A DNA stretch of 64,000 nt from Kineosporiaceae bacterium (GCA_016713225.1 JADJPO010000002.1:1040871-1104870); one strand, 5' to 3'; shown: positions 16,412 to 25,629, counted from the first letter of the stretch. Made by a program: numbers and translations. Notes: generated by a model from the letters alone, not told the origin.

Positions 16412-18669
16412 CACCGGCGATGACGGTTCCCAACGGCGCGGCCTGCACCCAGCCCGGTTGCGGCGGCACCATCCAGGACGGGTACTGCGACATCTGTGGC
16501 ACCCCCGCCGGAGCCCCGGTGATCGCGGCGCCCGCGGCCGGCGGCACCGGCACGGCCGGCGGTGCGGCGGCGGGGTCCGCCTCCACGGCCAGCAAGATCA
16601 CCTCCTCGAACCGGTTGGAGAGCATCCCGATCGGTTCCGCCCGCGCCGGTGGCAGCCGGGTGACGCGCACCGTCGGCACCGGCTCGACCCGATTGCGGGG
16701 GGTGCGCCTCGGTGCGGGCCTGACCATGGTGCCGCCGGTGCCGGCGATCGACCCCCAGGCCGCGATCATGAAGGATCCGATGGTCCCCGAGGACCGTCGG
16801 TTCTGCCCCAGCTGCGGTTCGGCGGTCGGTCGCTCGCGCGACGGGCAGCCCGGACGGACCCAGGGGTTCTGCGCCCAGTGTCGTAACCCGTTCTCGTTCA
16901 CCCCGAAGCTGCAGCCCGGCGACCTGGTGGGCGGGCAGTACAAGGTGGTGGGTTGCCTGGCCCACGGCGGCCTGGGCTGGATCTACCTGGCGCGCGACGT
17001 CGTCCTCGCCTCGCGGTGGGTGGTGCTCAAGGGCCTGCTCAACTCCGGGGACGCCGACGCCTACGCCGCCGCGGTCGCCGAACGCGAGTTCCTGGCCAAG
17101 GTCGAACACCCGCTCATCGTCGAGATCTTCAACTTCGCCCAGCACGAGGGCGCCGGCTACATCGTCATGGAGTACGTCGGCGGCACCTCGCTGAAAGACC
17201 TTCTCAAGCAACGGATGCAGCGCGCCGGACGCTACGACCCGATCCCGGTCGACCAGGCGATCGCGTACGTCCTCGAGATCCTGCCGGCGTTCAGCTACCT
17301 GCACGATCTCGGCCTGCTCTACTGCGACTTCAAGCCCGACAACATCATTCAGGTCGGCGACGCGGTCAAGCTGATCGACATGGGCGGCGTCCGGCGGATC
17401 GACGACCTGGAGTCGGCGATCTACGGCACCGTCGGCTACCAGGCCCCCGAGGTGCCCACCATCGGCCCCTCGATCAGCTCGGACATCTACACCATCGGCC
17501 GCACCCTGGCGGTGCTGGTCATGGAGTTCCGTGGCTACCAGTCGACCTACGCCACCTCGCTGCCCCCGGTGGCCGAGGTGCCACTGTTCCAGCGCTACGA
17601 CTCGCTCTACCGGTTGCTGGCCAAGGCCTGCGCGCCCGATCCGAACGACCGCTTCCAGTCGGCGGACGAACTGCGGGTGCAGCTGCTCGGGGTGCTGCGC
17701 GAGATCGTGGCCCTCGACCGACCGGATTCCGGGGTGGCGCAGCACTCCACGGCCTCGGTGCTGTTCGAGGTGCCCGTGGTCTCGGGTGACACCCTGGAGT
17801 GGTCCGAGTTGCCGGTGCTGAAGGTCGATGCCTCCGACCCCAAGGCCGCCTGGCTCGCCGGGTTGTCGGTGACCGAGCCGACCGCCCGCTGGACCGAGCT
17901 GGCCAAGCAGGTCGCTCCGACCGTCGAGGTGCGCCTGGCGATGATCCGGGCCGCGCTCGAGGCCGGGCGGCACGACCTGGCGGACGGCGTGGTGCAAGAG
18001 ACGCTGAAGGCCGACGCCTGGGAATGGCGTGCGGTCTGGATGAACGGTCTGAGCGCCCTCGATGCCGGCAACCCCTCGGCCGCCCGGGCGGCGTTCAACG
18101 CCGTCTACGGCCAGATCCCGGGTGAGCTGGCGCCCAAGCTCGCCCTGGCCCTGTCGTGTGAACTCAGCGGTGAGGGCGAGGTTGCCGAGGCGCTCTACCT
18201 GACCTGTGCCCGCACCGACGCCAACTACACCGCGCCGTCGGCCTTCGGCCTGGCCCGGATCCGGCTCGGCCGAGGCGATGTGGACGGCGCCGTGGCCGCT
18301 CTCGACCTGGTGCCCTCGACCAGCCGGGCCTTCGTCGAGGCACGGCGGCAGCGCGCCGGTCTGCTGGCGGGCTCGGGGCGTGGTCTGCCCGGGTTGGCCG
18401 AGGCCCTGGACAGCGTGGCCTCGGTGACCATCGAGCCGCTCGACCGGGCTCGGCTGGAGGTCAACGTGCTGGGCGCTGCGCTGGACGAGGTGGTGAAAAA
18501 CGGCCCGCAGGAAGCGATCTCGGTGGGCGGCCACCCCGCGCGGGAGGCCTCGCTGCGGGACGCCGTCGAGGCGGCCTACCGTCGGCTGGCGGCGATGGAA
18601 GGCGATACGGACGAACGGGTCCGGCTCGTCGATGCGGCCAACGGCGTGCGGCGGTGGACGCTGCGATGA
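16408..18669 (+). CDS. pknG: Serine/threonine protein kinase PknG
   Basis: A 753-residue protein with the PknG architecture. An N-terminal zinc ribbon (Cys13, 18, 27, 30) and a rubredoxin-like CPSCG...CAQC pair precede the kinase domain (from about residue 172), followed by C-terminal TPR-like helices (about 490-735). The kinase has a Gly-rich loop, VVLKG with the ATP-binding Lys, YCDFKPDN as catalytic loop (no canonical HRD) and LIDMGGV in place of DFG, both as in PknG. In mycobacteria it phosphorylates the FHA protein GarA to control glutamate/2-oxoglutarate metabolism; an FHA gene lies downstream here. Confidence 0.95.
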   Translation: MTPAMTVPNGAACTQPGCGGTIQDGYCDICGTPAGAPVIAAPAAGGTGTAGGAAAGSASTASKITSSNRLESIPIGSARAGGSRVTRTVGTGSTRLRGVRLGAGLTMVPPVPAIDPQAAIMKDPMVPEDRRFCPSCGSAVGRSRDGQPGRTQGFCAQCRNPFSFTPKLQPGDLVGGQYKVVGCLAHGGLGWIYLARDVVLASRWVVLKGLLNSGDADAYAAAVAEREFLAKVEHPLIVEIFNFAQHEGAGYIVMEYVGGTSLKDLLKQRMQRAGRYDPIPVDQAIAYVLEILPAFSYLHDLGLLYCDFKPDNIIQVGDAVKLIDMGGVRRIDDLESAIYGTVGYQAPEVPTIGPSISSDIYTIGRTLAVLVMEFRGYQSTYATSLPPVAEVPLFQRYDSLYRLLAKACAPDPNDRFQSADELRVQLLGVLREIVALDRPDSGVAQHSTASVLFEVPVVSGDTLEWSELPVLKVDASDPKAAWLAGLSVTEPTARWTELAKQVAPTVEVRLAMIRAALEAGRHDLADGVVQETLKADAWEWRAVWMNGLSALDAGNPSAARAAFNAVYGQIPGELAPKLALALSCELSGEGEVAEALYLTCARTDANYTAPSAFGLARIRLGRGDVDGAVAALDLVPSTSRAFVEARRQRAGLLAGSGRGLPGLAEALDSVASVTIEPLDRARLEVNVLGAALDEVVKNGPQEAISVGGHPAREASLRDAVEAAYRRLAAMEGDTDERVRLVDAANGVRRWTLR

Positions 18670-20162
18670 CCCCCACCGAGGGCGAGTCCCCGGCGTCGGT
18701 GCCCTGCTCACGCTGCGGCGAACTGCTCGCGGCCGATGCCAAGTTCTGCGAGGCGTGCGGTGCCGACAACCCGTTCGCCCCCGCCGCCGCGGTGCCGTCC
18801 GTGCCCGCCGCGCCGTCTGTGCCGTCTGGACCCACGGCGCCGTCCGTGCCGGCCCCCGCGACGGCGACGCCCGAGCCGACGGTGGCCCCGGTGCCGGGCG
18901 GCTCGGTGCACGACGGCACCCTGCTGGACGACCTCACCGTCGCCGCGACCGACCGGGCACGGCACCCCGTCCCACCGACCGAGGCGATCCAGATCGCCGA
19001 CGCCGACCTCACGCTCACGCCGCCGGTCTGTGCTGCGTGCAGCGGCACGGTGGCGCCCGACGGGTACTGCGAGCAGTGCGGCACCGCGGCACCGCGGTTG
19101 CGTGACCACTGGCGCGATCAGCCGGCCGCCTGGCTGGCCGCGGTCTGTGACCGCGGCGTCCGGCACACCCGCAACGAGGACGCCATGGCCGTCGCGGCGG
19201 CCCTGGTTCCCGGCAGTCTGGGCGCCCTGGTGGTCTGCGACGGGGTCTCGATGGCCACCGACTCCGATCGGGCCAGCCTGGCCGCCGCCCGCGCGGCGCG
19301 CGACGCCCTGGTCGAGGGACTGACCGCGCGCTCGGACGCCGCCCTGCCCGGAGGGCGCACCGGGGCCCAGATCGCCCGCGCCGGGGAGTTCACCCAGCGG
19401 CTCATCGCCGCCGGAGCTGCCGCTCAGGCGCAGGCCGCAGCCGCGGCCTCGGCCGTGGCGGCCAGCGCGAACCCGCCGTCCTGCACCTTCGTGGCGGCCC
19501 TGATCGAACGCTCGCCCGGCGACGCCCCCGGATTGGCGGTCGTCGGCTGGGTCGGCGACAGCAGGGCCTATTGGATCCCCGACGACGGCCCCGCGCTGCA
19601 GCTGAGCGTCGACGACTCCTGGGCCGCCGAGGCGATGGCTCAGGGCGTACCGCGGGCCGAGGCCGAGACCATGCCGCAGGCGCACGCGATCACCCGCTGG
19701 CTCGGGTTGGACGCGCCGGACCCGGTGCCGCGCACCGCCGTCCAGGCCCTCGACGGCCCGGGCTGGTTGCTGGTGTGCTCGGACGGGCTGTGGAACTACG
19801 CCTCCGAGGCCAGTGCGCTGGCCGACCTGGTGCACACCACGATCGCTGCCCGGGCCGGCGATGGTGCCCCCGCCGATGACCCGGCCCCGCTGGCCGAGGA
19901 ACTCGTCGCCTGGGCGATCGCGCAGGGTGGCCACGACAACATCACCGCTGCGCTGGCGCGGCACGACCCGAACGCGCCGACCGAGGTGGTGCCCGCGCCG
20001 GCACCCCTGTACCCGTTGGTCGACCGCTCGGCGCCGGCCGCCGTCCCTGCGCCGGACGACGCGGCGCCATCGGTCGACCCGGCCGCCACGCTGGCCGAGC
20101 CGGCTCAGGTGCCACCACCGGCCTGGGGCACGCTCACACCCCCGGATCCGGGCACGGTGTGA
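18666..20162 (+). CDS. PP2C-type serine/threonine phosphatase with two zinc ribbons
   Basis: A 498-residue protein. Two zinc ribbons (CSRCG...CEACG near residue 14 and CAACSG...CEQCG near 122) flank a Pro/Ala-rich linker; a PP2C domain follows (AAVCDRGVRHTRNEDAM, VVCDGVSMATDSDRA, VGWVGDSRAYW, LLVCSDGLWNY, GGHDNITAAL). The metal-binding Asp residues of the family are present. It overlaps pknG by ATGA and is the obvious counter-enzyme to the kinase. The C-terminal 60 residues are Pro/Ala-rich and probably disordered. Confidence 0.92.
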   Translation: MTPTEGESPASVPCSRCGELLAADAKFCEACGADNPFAPAAAVPSVPAAPSVPSGPTAPSVPAPATATPEPTVAPVPGGSVHDGTLLDDLTVAATDRARHPVPPTEAIQIADADLTLTPPVCAACSGTVAPDGYCEQCGTAAPRLRDHWRDQPAAWLAAVCDRGVRHTRNEDAMAVAAALVPGSLGALVVCDGVSMATDSDRASLAAARAARDALVEGLTARSDAALPGGRTGAQIARAGEFTQRLIAAGAAAQAQAAAAASAVAASANPPSCTFVAALIERSPGDAPGLAVVGWVGDSRAYWIPDDGPALQLSVDDSWAAEAMAQGVPRAEAETMPQAHAITRWLGLDAPDPVPRTAVQALDGPGWLLVCSDGLWNYASEASALADLVHTTIAARAGDGAPADDPAPLAEELVAWAIAQGGHDNITAALARHDPNAPTEVVPAPAPLYPLVDRSAPAAVPAPDDAAPSVDPAATLAEPAQVPPPAWGTLTPPDPGTV

Positions 20163-20228
20163 TCGGATGTTCGTTGTCGTACCTGCATGGTCTGATCTGG
20201 GTATCGAGGGGATAGCGAGGTAGCTGAC

Positions 20229-21509
20229 GTGGCCGAATTCACCGCCGACGTGTTCCAGAACGAGTTCCTGCCCGATGGCGGCACGGACGTGCACGCCGTG
20301 GTCACCGTCACCTGCTCGGGCGCCGGTGAGGCGGGGCGCGGTGAGGGCGGCGAGGCCGCCGAGATCATCATCGTCGACACCTCCGGCTCGATGCAGGGCG
20401 ACAAGATCATCGCGGCCCAGACCGCGGCGGCGGCCGCTGTCGAGCAGATCCTGGACGGCACCTGGTTCGCGATCGTGGCCGGTACCGACGGCGCCAATCG
20501 GGTGTTCCCCTACCCCAACGCCGAGACCGCGATGGTGATGATGGAGCCCGGCGCCCGCGCCGAGGCCAAGCGGGCCGTCGGTCGGCTGGTCGCCGGTGGT
20601 GGTACCGCCATGGGGTCGTGGTTGCGGCTGGCCAAACGAATCTTCGAGAGCATGCCGCGGGCGACCCAGCGGCACGCCATCCTGCTCACCGACGGTCGCA
20701 ACCAGAGCGAGCAGCCCGAGGTGCTGGCCGCCTCGGTGCGCGATGCGCAGGGCGTGTTCCAATGCGACTGCCGCGGCGCCGGGGTCGACTGGGACGTCGC
20801 CGAACTGCGGGGCGTGGCCACCGCCCTGCTGGGCACCGTCGACCTGATCCCGGACTCGGCGTCCATGCCGAGGGTGTTCGCCGAGCTGATGCAGCAGGCG
20901 ATGAGCCGCGGCGTGGCCGATGCCCAGCTGCGGGTCTGGGCGCCACAGGGCGCTCAGGTGCTGTTCGTCCGGCAGGTCGCGCCGCAGGTCGAGGACCTGA
21001 CCGGCCGCCGGATCGACGTCAATGCGCTCACCGCGGGGTTCCCGACCGGCGCCTGGGGTGACGAGTCCCGCGATTACCACGTCGCTGTGCGGTTGCCGGC
21101 CAAGCCCATCGGGTCCGAGCAGCTCGCGGCCCGGGTGCAGCTCGTGGTGCGTGACCAGGTGGTGGCCAGTTCGCTGGTGAAGGCCCTCTGGTCCGACAAC
21201 GACGCGCTGACCACCCGGATCAACCCGGAGGTGGCGCACTACACCGGTCAGGCCGAGCTGGCCGAGGCCATCCAGGCAGGTCTGGCGGCGCGGTCCGCCG
21301 GCGACGAGGCGACGGCCCGGCTCAAGCTCGGTCGCGCCGTCCAGCTGGCCGAGGCCACCGGCAATGCCGAGGCCACCACCCGGTTGAAGAAGGTGGTCGA
21401 CGTCGAGGACGCGGTGACCGGCAAGGTGGCGTTGAAGCGCAACGTCGACCGGCTCGACGAGATGGCGCTGGACACCAGCTCGACCAAGACCACCCGGGTC
21501 AAGAAGTAG
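20229..21509 (+). CDS. Von Willebrand factor A domain protein
   Basis: A 426-residue cytoplasmic protein. The VWA domain has the complete MIDAS signature IIIVDTSGSMQG (Asp50, Ser52, Ser54) plus the downstream Thr in VAGGGTAMGSW and the Asp in AILLTDGRNQ. The C-terminal half has a beta-rich region and a helical tail rich in Ala/Lys. GTG 20229 follows GAGG at usable spacing. It lies in the PknG operon between the phosphatase and FHA genes; such VWA proteins may organise complexes around phosphoproteins. Confidence 0.87.
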   Translation: MAEFTADVFQNEFLPDGGTDVHAVVTVTCSGAGEAGRGEGGEAAEIIIVDTSGSMQGDKIIAAQTAAAAAVEQILDGTWFAIVAGTDGANRVFPYPNAETAMVMMEPGARAEAKRAVGRLVAGGGTAMGSWLRLAKRIFESMPRATQRHAILLTDGRNQSEQPEVLAASVRDAQGVFQCDCRGAGVDWDVAELRGVATALLGTVDLIPDSASMPRVFAELMQQAMSRGVADAQLRVWAPQGAQVLFVRQVAPQVEDLTGRRIDVNALTAGFPTGAWGDESRDYHVAVRLPAKPIGSEQLAARVQLVVRDQVVASSLVKALWSDNDALTTRINPEVAHYTGQAELAEAIQAGLAARSAGDEATARLKLGRAVQLAEATGNAEATTRLKKVVDVEDAVTGKVALKRNVDRLDEMALDTSSTKTTRVKK

Positions 21510-21532
21510 CCGGGCGAGAAGCAGACAGCGGG

Positions 21533-21585
21533 CTGGACACGGTGGACACGGTGGAACACGGCAGGACACGGAGGGACACGCACGG
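21533..21585 (+). repeat. Short tandem repeat in the leader of the FHA gene
   Basis: The 5' leader of the FHA gene contains five imperfect 9-11 bp units of the type GGACACGGT, GGAACACGGC, GGACACGGA. The last unit supplies the GGAGGG ribosome site. Probably replication slippage; a spacing-tuning role is possible but unsupported. Confidence 0.6.
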
Positions 21586-22434
21586 ATGAGCACCTACACC
21601 TGCCCGGACGGGCACACCTCGGCGGCGAGCGACTACTGCGACGTCTGCGGGGCGCCGATCGGCCCTGCCGCTCCGGGTGCCGCCGCGCCGAGCGCGGCCC
21701 CGCCCAGCCTGCCCGGCGCGGCCGCCGCCGGGTCCAGCCTCGACCTGGATTCCGCTGCTCCGGCCGCCCCGCCCGCCTCGGTCGCGGCGACCGATCAGGA
21801 GTGTCCGAACTGTGCCTCGACGCAGCCGGCGGCCGCCCTGTTCTGCGAGAGCTGCGGCTACGACTTCGTGACCGGGCAGATGCCCCGGCCGCTGGCTCCG
21901 CCGGATGGCGCTCCGCCCGCTCCGCAGGCAGTCGACGCCGGGTCGTCCGACCCTGCCGTGACGGTGCAGCCACCGCCGAGCGATCCGGCTCCGGCCCAGC
22001 TGCCGCCGACCGCACAGCCCCCGGACGGTATCGAGTGGGTGGTGGAGGTCTGGGTCGACCCCGACTGGCACGCCGCCCAGGACGTCGACGACCCGTGTCC
22101 GTCCGCCGGGATGCCCGTGGTGGTACCCCTGCGCCAGCGCAGCGTGCTGATCGGGCGGACCTCGACCAGCCGCAACATCCACCCGGAGGTCGATGTCACC
22201 GGTGACACCGGGGTCTCGCGTCGGCACGCGCAGCTCACCACCGACGGGCTGCGCTGGTGGATCGAGGACCTGGGCTCGGCCAACGGCACCTACGTGGGTG
22301 GCGCCGGCCAGCCACTGCCCACCGACCCGGTCTCGGGGCGGGTCGAGCTGACCGACGACGGCCGGATCTACCTGGGCGCCTGGAGCCGGCTCGTGGTGCG
22401 CAAGGCCTCGCCTGCGGAGCGCACCGCCGGCTGA
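21586..22434 (+). CDS. Zinc-ribbon FHA-domain protein
   Basis: A 282-residue protein with two Cys4 zinc ribbons (CPDGH...CDVCG and CPNCAS...CESCG), a Pro/Ala linker and a C-terminal FHA domain. FHA key residues are present: GRTS, SRRHAQL and DLGSANGTYV, which bind phosphothreonine. It closes the PknG-PP2C-VWA run and is the best candidate for the phospho-dependent effector, in the way GarA/OdhI serves PknG elsewhere. Unlike GarA it lacks a short N-terminal ETTS phosphorylation motif. Confidence 0.9.
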   Translation: MSTYTCPDGHTSAASDYCDVCGAPIGPAAPGAAAPSAAPPSLPGAAAAGSSLDLDSAAPAAPPASVAATDQECPNCASTQPAAALFCESCGYDFVTGQMPRPLAPPDGAPPAPQAVDAGSSDPAVTVQPPPSDPAPAQLPPTAQPPDGIEWVVEVWVDPDWHAAQDVDDPCPSAGMPVVVPLRQRSVLIGRTSTSRNIHPEVDVTGDTGVSRRHAQLTTDGLRWWIEDLGSANGTYVGGAGQPLPTDPVSGRVELTDDGRIYLGAWSRLVVRKASPAERTAG

Positions 22435-22524
22435 CGTGCCCCACCTGTGGTGGCTCCTTACCGGCTTCTTACGGGACGGCCGGGGCACGGCCCGCGGTGG
22501 GGCCGCGCGACCTAGGCTCGTGCA

Positions 22525-23211
22525 GTGACGAGCATCCTGCTGGTCGAGGACGACGCGACCGTCCGCGAGACGGTCGGCGTCTACCTGCGCCGGGCCGGGT
22601 ACGAGGTGCGCTGCGTCGCCGACGGCGCGTCGGCGGTCGAGGAATTCGCGGCCCGCGGAGCCGACCTGGTGTTGCTCGACCTGATGTTGCCGCAGCTGGG
22701 CGGCTTCGACGTGCTTCGCCGGGTGCGGGCACTCCGACGCGAGACACCCGTGATCATGCTCACCGCCCGTGGCCAGGAACACGAACGCGTCCAGGGCCTG
22801 CAGGTCGGGGCCGACGACTACGTCACCAAACCGTTCAGCCTGCGCGAGCTCGAGCTGCGGGTGCGTTCGGTGCTGCGCCGCAGTGCGCCCTCCCCGCACC
22901 CGGTGGACGTCGTGGTCACCTCGGGAGACCTGACCGTCGACCTGGCCGGACGTCGGGTGCTGCGCGAGGGTGCGGAGCTGGCCCTGACCTCTCGCGAGTT
23001 CGATCTTCTGGCCTGGCTGGTACGTCACCCGGGCGTGGTGGCGGGGCGGGACCAGCTGATCCGTGAGGTGTGGGGTTGGGACGTGGGGGACGAGTCCACG
23101 GTGACCGTGCACGTGCGGCGGCTGCGGGAGAAGATCGAGCCGGACCCGTCCCGGCCGTCCCTCCTGGTCACCGTCTTCGGGCGCGGCTATCGCTGGGACG
23201 GTGACGCGTGA
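22525..23211 (+). CDS. OmpR-family response regulator
   Basis: A 228-residue two-component regulator. The receiver domain has the acidic pair VEDD, phospho-acceptor Asp52 in LLDLMLPQ and Lys in DDYVTKPF. The C-terminal winged helix (LTSREFDLLAWLVRHPGVVAGRDQLIREVWG and TVTVHVRRLREKIE) is OmpR/PhoB type. GTG 22525 is chosen from the homology start. The histidine kinase gene follows directly. Target genes unknown; the redox lipoprotein and CcdA downstream are candidates by position. Confidence 0.94.
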   Translation: MTSILLVEDDATVRETVGVYLRRAGYEVRCVADGASAVEEFAARGADLVLLDLMLPQLGGFDVLRRVRALRRETPVIMLTARGQEHERVQGLQVGADDYVTKPFSLRELELRVRSVLRRSAPSPHPVDVVVTSGDLTVDLAGRRVLREGAELALTSREFDLLAWLVRHPGVVAGRDQLIREVWGWDVGDESTVTVHVRRLREKIEPDPSRPSLLVTVFGRGYRWDGDA

Positions 23212-23236
23212 GGCGGCGACGCGTGAGGCGGATGCG

Positions 23237-24319
23237 ATGCGACCCGAGCTGAGCGCCGTCCTGGTCTCCGCAGGAACCACCGCGGCCGTCGCCTCGGCCG
23301 GGGCGTTCGGGCTGTGGCGCCTGGCCTTCGGGCGCCCGGCCGCCGCGGCTCGGGCGGCCCCCGCTGTGGTCGTGGCGGCACTGGCCGCCGGGGTCGCGGT
23401 GGCCACCCGGGCCATGGTGGTCGCCGAGGACGACTACCGCACCGTGCTGTTCGTGCTCGCCGCCGGTGCGCCCCTGGCGGCGCTGATCGGCGTCCTGCTC
23501 GCTCGGCGAGTCTCGGCGATGGAGGAACATGCTGCCCGCGAGCGGGCCGATCGGCTGCGCGCCGAGCAGGTCGAGGAGAGCCGGCGGGAGCTCATCGGCT
23601 GGCTGTCGCACGACCTGCGGACCCCTCTGGCTGGGGTTCGGGCGCTCGCTGAATCGTTGCAGGAGAACGTGATCGACGATCCGACGAGCACCGGGGAGCG
23701 GATCGTGCGCGAGGTCGACCGGCTCAACGCCATGGTCGACGACATCGCCGAGCTGTCCCGGATGCACGGGATGCACGACCTGGCCGGCGGCCCGGTGCGC
23801 CCCCGCGAACGGGTGCGCGTCGACGATCTGGTCTCCGATGCGGTCGAGTCCGTCATGCCGCTCGCCGATGCCGCCGGGGTCGGTGTCGAGGCAGGTGCCC
23901 TGTGCGGCGCCGGCGCCGATCTCGACGTCGCCTCGGTGACCCGGGCGGTGATCAACCTGGTGCGCAATGCGGTGCAGCACAGCGCCCGCGCCGCGGTGCG
24001 GCACGGCACCGCCGGTGCACTGGTCACGGTCAGCACTCACCGCACCGGGCCCTGGATCGACATCGTGGTCGACGATGGGTGCGGCGGGATCCCCGAGGCG
24101 GACCTGCCCCGGGTGTTCGAGGCCGGCTGGCGAGGTGATCCTGCCCGCGGCGGCACCAGCCCATCGCTGCCCCTGGCCTGGGGCGGTGGTGGGCTGGGCC
24201 TGGGGTTGGCCATCGTCGCCGAGGTGGCCGGTGCCCATCAGGGGACGGTGAGCGTGGCCAACCGGGACGACGGCTCCGGCTGCACGTTCACCCTGCGCCT
24301 GCCCGCTGGCGACACCTGA
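23237..24319 (+). CDS. Sensor histidine kinase
   Basis: About 360 residues from ATG 23237, preceded by GAGGCGG; a GTG at 23201 overlapping the regulator is possible. Membrane segments near the N-terminus (LSAVLVSAGTTAAVASAGAF, VVVAALAAGVAVATRAMVV, VLFVLAAGAPLAALIGVLL) leave very little outside the membrane. HisKA carries the phospho-His in GWLSHDLRTPLAGV; the ATPase has N-box NLVRNAVQHS, DDGCGGIP and GGGLGLGLAIV. An intramembrane-sensing kinase paired with the regulator just upstream. Confidence 0.93.
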   Translation: MRPELSAVLVSAGTTAAVASAGAFGLWRLAFGRPAAAARAAPAVVVAALAAGVAVATRAMVVAEDDYRTVLFVLAAGAPLAALIGVLLARRVSAMEEHAARERADRLRAEQVEESRRELIGWLSHDLRTPLAGVRALAESLQENVIDDPTSTGERIVREVDRLNAMVDDIAELSRMHGMHDLAGGPVRPRERVRVDDLVSDAVESVMPLADAAGVGVEAGALCGAGADLDVASVTRAVINLVRNAVQHSARAAVRHGTAGALVTVSTHRTGPWIDIVVDDGCGGIPEADLPRVFEAGWRGDPARGGTSPSLPLAWGGGGLGLGLAIVAEVAGAHQGTVSVANRDDGSGCTFTLRLPAGDT

Positions 24320-24424
24320 CCTCTTACGAGGTGATGACGGATCAGCCGTAGCGCTGGGGGATCGGCGGCTTTGCGCGTTCCCTGGGGACACCGAACCTGT
24401 CCCCCCTTGTGAGGAGAAGAGCCC

Positions 24425-24892
24425 GTGCGGATCACCGTGCTACCCCTGATGCTGGCCGCCACCCTGTCCCTGGCCGCCTGCGGATCGACCGCCGAGACGT
24501 CCCCGGCGGCGTCGGCGAGCGCCACATCGGCGGCCACGTCGGCGGCCGCGGCGGCACCCTCACCTGCCGCCTCGGCGATGCCGGCCGGGGCCTACCTGGC
24601 CCAGGCCGACTACGACAAGGACGCCGCGAGCCGCGCCGGCACGAAGGTCGTGTACTTCTTCCATGCCTCCTGGTGCCCCGATTGCCGAGCCACCGAGGCC
24701 TCGTTGACCGCCGATGGAGTACCGGCCGGGTTGACCGTGGTCAAGGTCGACTACGACACCGCCACCGACCTGCGCAAGACCTACGGCATCACCCAGCAGC
24801 ACACCTTCGTCCAGATCGGCCCGGACGGCGCACAGCTGGCGAAGTGGACCGGCACCAAGACCGGTGAGGCGATCAAGGCCAAGACCCTCTGA
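24425..24892 (+). CDS. Thioredoxin-like lipoprotein
   Basis: A 155-residue exported protein. A short signal peptide ends in lipobox LAAC (Cys19), followed by an Ala/Ser linker and a thioredoxin-fold domain with active site WCPDC (Cys84, Cys87) and the cis-Pro region changed to TQQHTFVQIG. It is one base from, and cotranscribed with, ccdA, which can deliver electrons across the membrane. Likely a periplasmic disulfide reductase. Start GTG 24425 follows GAGGAGAAG. Confidence 0.9.
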   Translation: MRITVLPLMLAATLSLAACGSTAETSPAASASATSAATSAAAAAPSPAASAMPAGAYLAQADYDKDAASRAGTKVVYFFHASWCPDCRATEASLTADGVPAGLTVVKVDYDTATDLRKTYGITQQHTFVQIGPDGAQLAKWTGTKTGEAIKAKTL

Positions 24893-25629
24893 TGGAGGTA
24901 CCCACCGCGTTGGTCGGGGCGCTGGTGGCGGGGGCGCTGACCGTGCTGGCCCCGTGCGCACTCTCGCTGCTGCCGGTGATCGTCGGCGGGGCCGTGTCCG
25001 GCGCGGCCGACGCGCGCGCCGTCCGCAGAGCACTGGTCATCACCGTCTCACTGGGGGCGTCGGTTGCCGCCTTCACCCTGCTGCTCAAGGCTTCCACGGC
25101 CCTCATCGACGTCCCGGTCTCGGCGTGGCGGTGGCTCAGCGGCGGCCTGCTGATCGCCCTCGGGCTGGCCGAGCTGCTGCCCGACGTCTGGAGCCGGATC
25201 ACGGTGGTCACCGGTCTGGGGTCGCGCAGCGCCGGGGGGTTGGCGGCGGCGCACCGGCGTGGCGGCCTGGTCGGGGCGGTGCTCACCGGGGCCGCGCTCG
25301 GGCCGGTGTTCACCTCGTGCAGCCCGCTGTACGCCTATGTCGTGGTGACGGTGCTTCCCGCCGAACCCGTGCGGGGCCTGGTGCTGTTGGCCACCTACGT
25401 GAGTGGGCTGGTCGCCGTCCTGCTGCTGGTCGCGCTGCTCGGGCAGCGGGCGGTGCGCCGGCTGCGCTGGGCGGCCGATCCGCACTCACCGTGGCGGCGG
25501 GGACTCGGTGTGCTGTTCGTCGTGGTCGGGGTGCTGGTGGTGACCGGGCTGATGCAGGACGTCGAGACCTGGGTGCTCGACCACTCCCCGGTGGCCCCGT
25601 GGGAGATCGGGGCGGACATCGGCCGCTGA
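24892..25629 (+). CDS. ccdA: Cytochrome c biogenesis / DsbD-like transmembrane protein
   Basis: A 245-residue protein with about six membrane helices and the two redox cysteines of the CcdA/DsbD family, in LAPCALSLLPVIVGG and TSCSPLYAYVVV. It passes electrons from cytoplasmic thioredoxin to exported thiol proteins. The ATG overlaps the stop of the thioredoxin lipoprotein (TGATG), so the pair forms a reductive relay. No cytochrome c maturation genes are nearby. The 3' end overlaps the convergent AraC gene. Confidence 0.9.
   Translation: MEVPTALVGALVAGALTVLAPCALSLLPVIVGGAVSGAADARAVRRALVITVSLGASVAAFTLLLKASTALIDVPVSAWRWLSGGLLIALGLAELLPDVWSRITVVTGLGSRSAGGLAAAHRRGGLVGAVLTGAALGPVFTSCSPLYAYVVVTVLPAEPVRGLVLLATYVSGLVAVLLLVALLGQRAVRRLRWAADPHSPWRRGLGVLFVVVGVLVVTGLMQDVETWVLDHSPVAPWEIGADIGR

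Noticed and set aside
16156..18711. An 851-codon minus-strand open frame opposite pknG
   Set aside because: Same reason; pknG on the plus strand has clear kinase and zinc motifs.
18708..21593. A 961-codon open frame on the minus strand opposite the PP2C and VWA genes
   Set aside because: It is an antisense shadow of GC-rich genes: low-complexity Gly/Arg/His composition, no domain, and the plus-strand frames have complete catalytic motifs.
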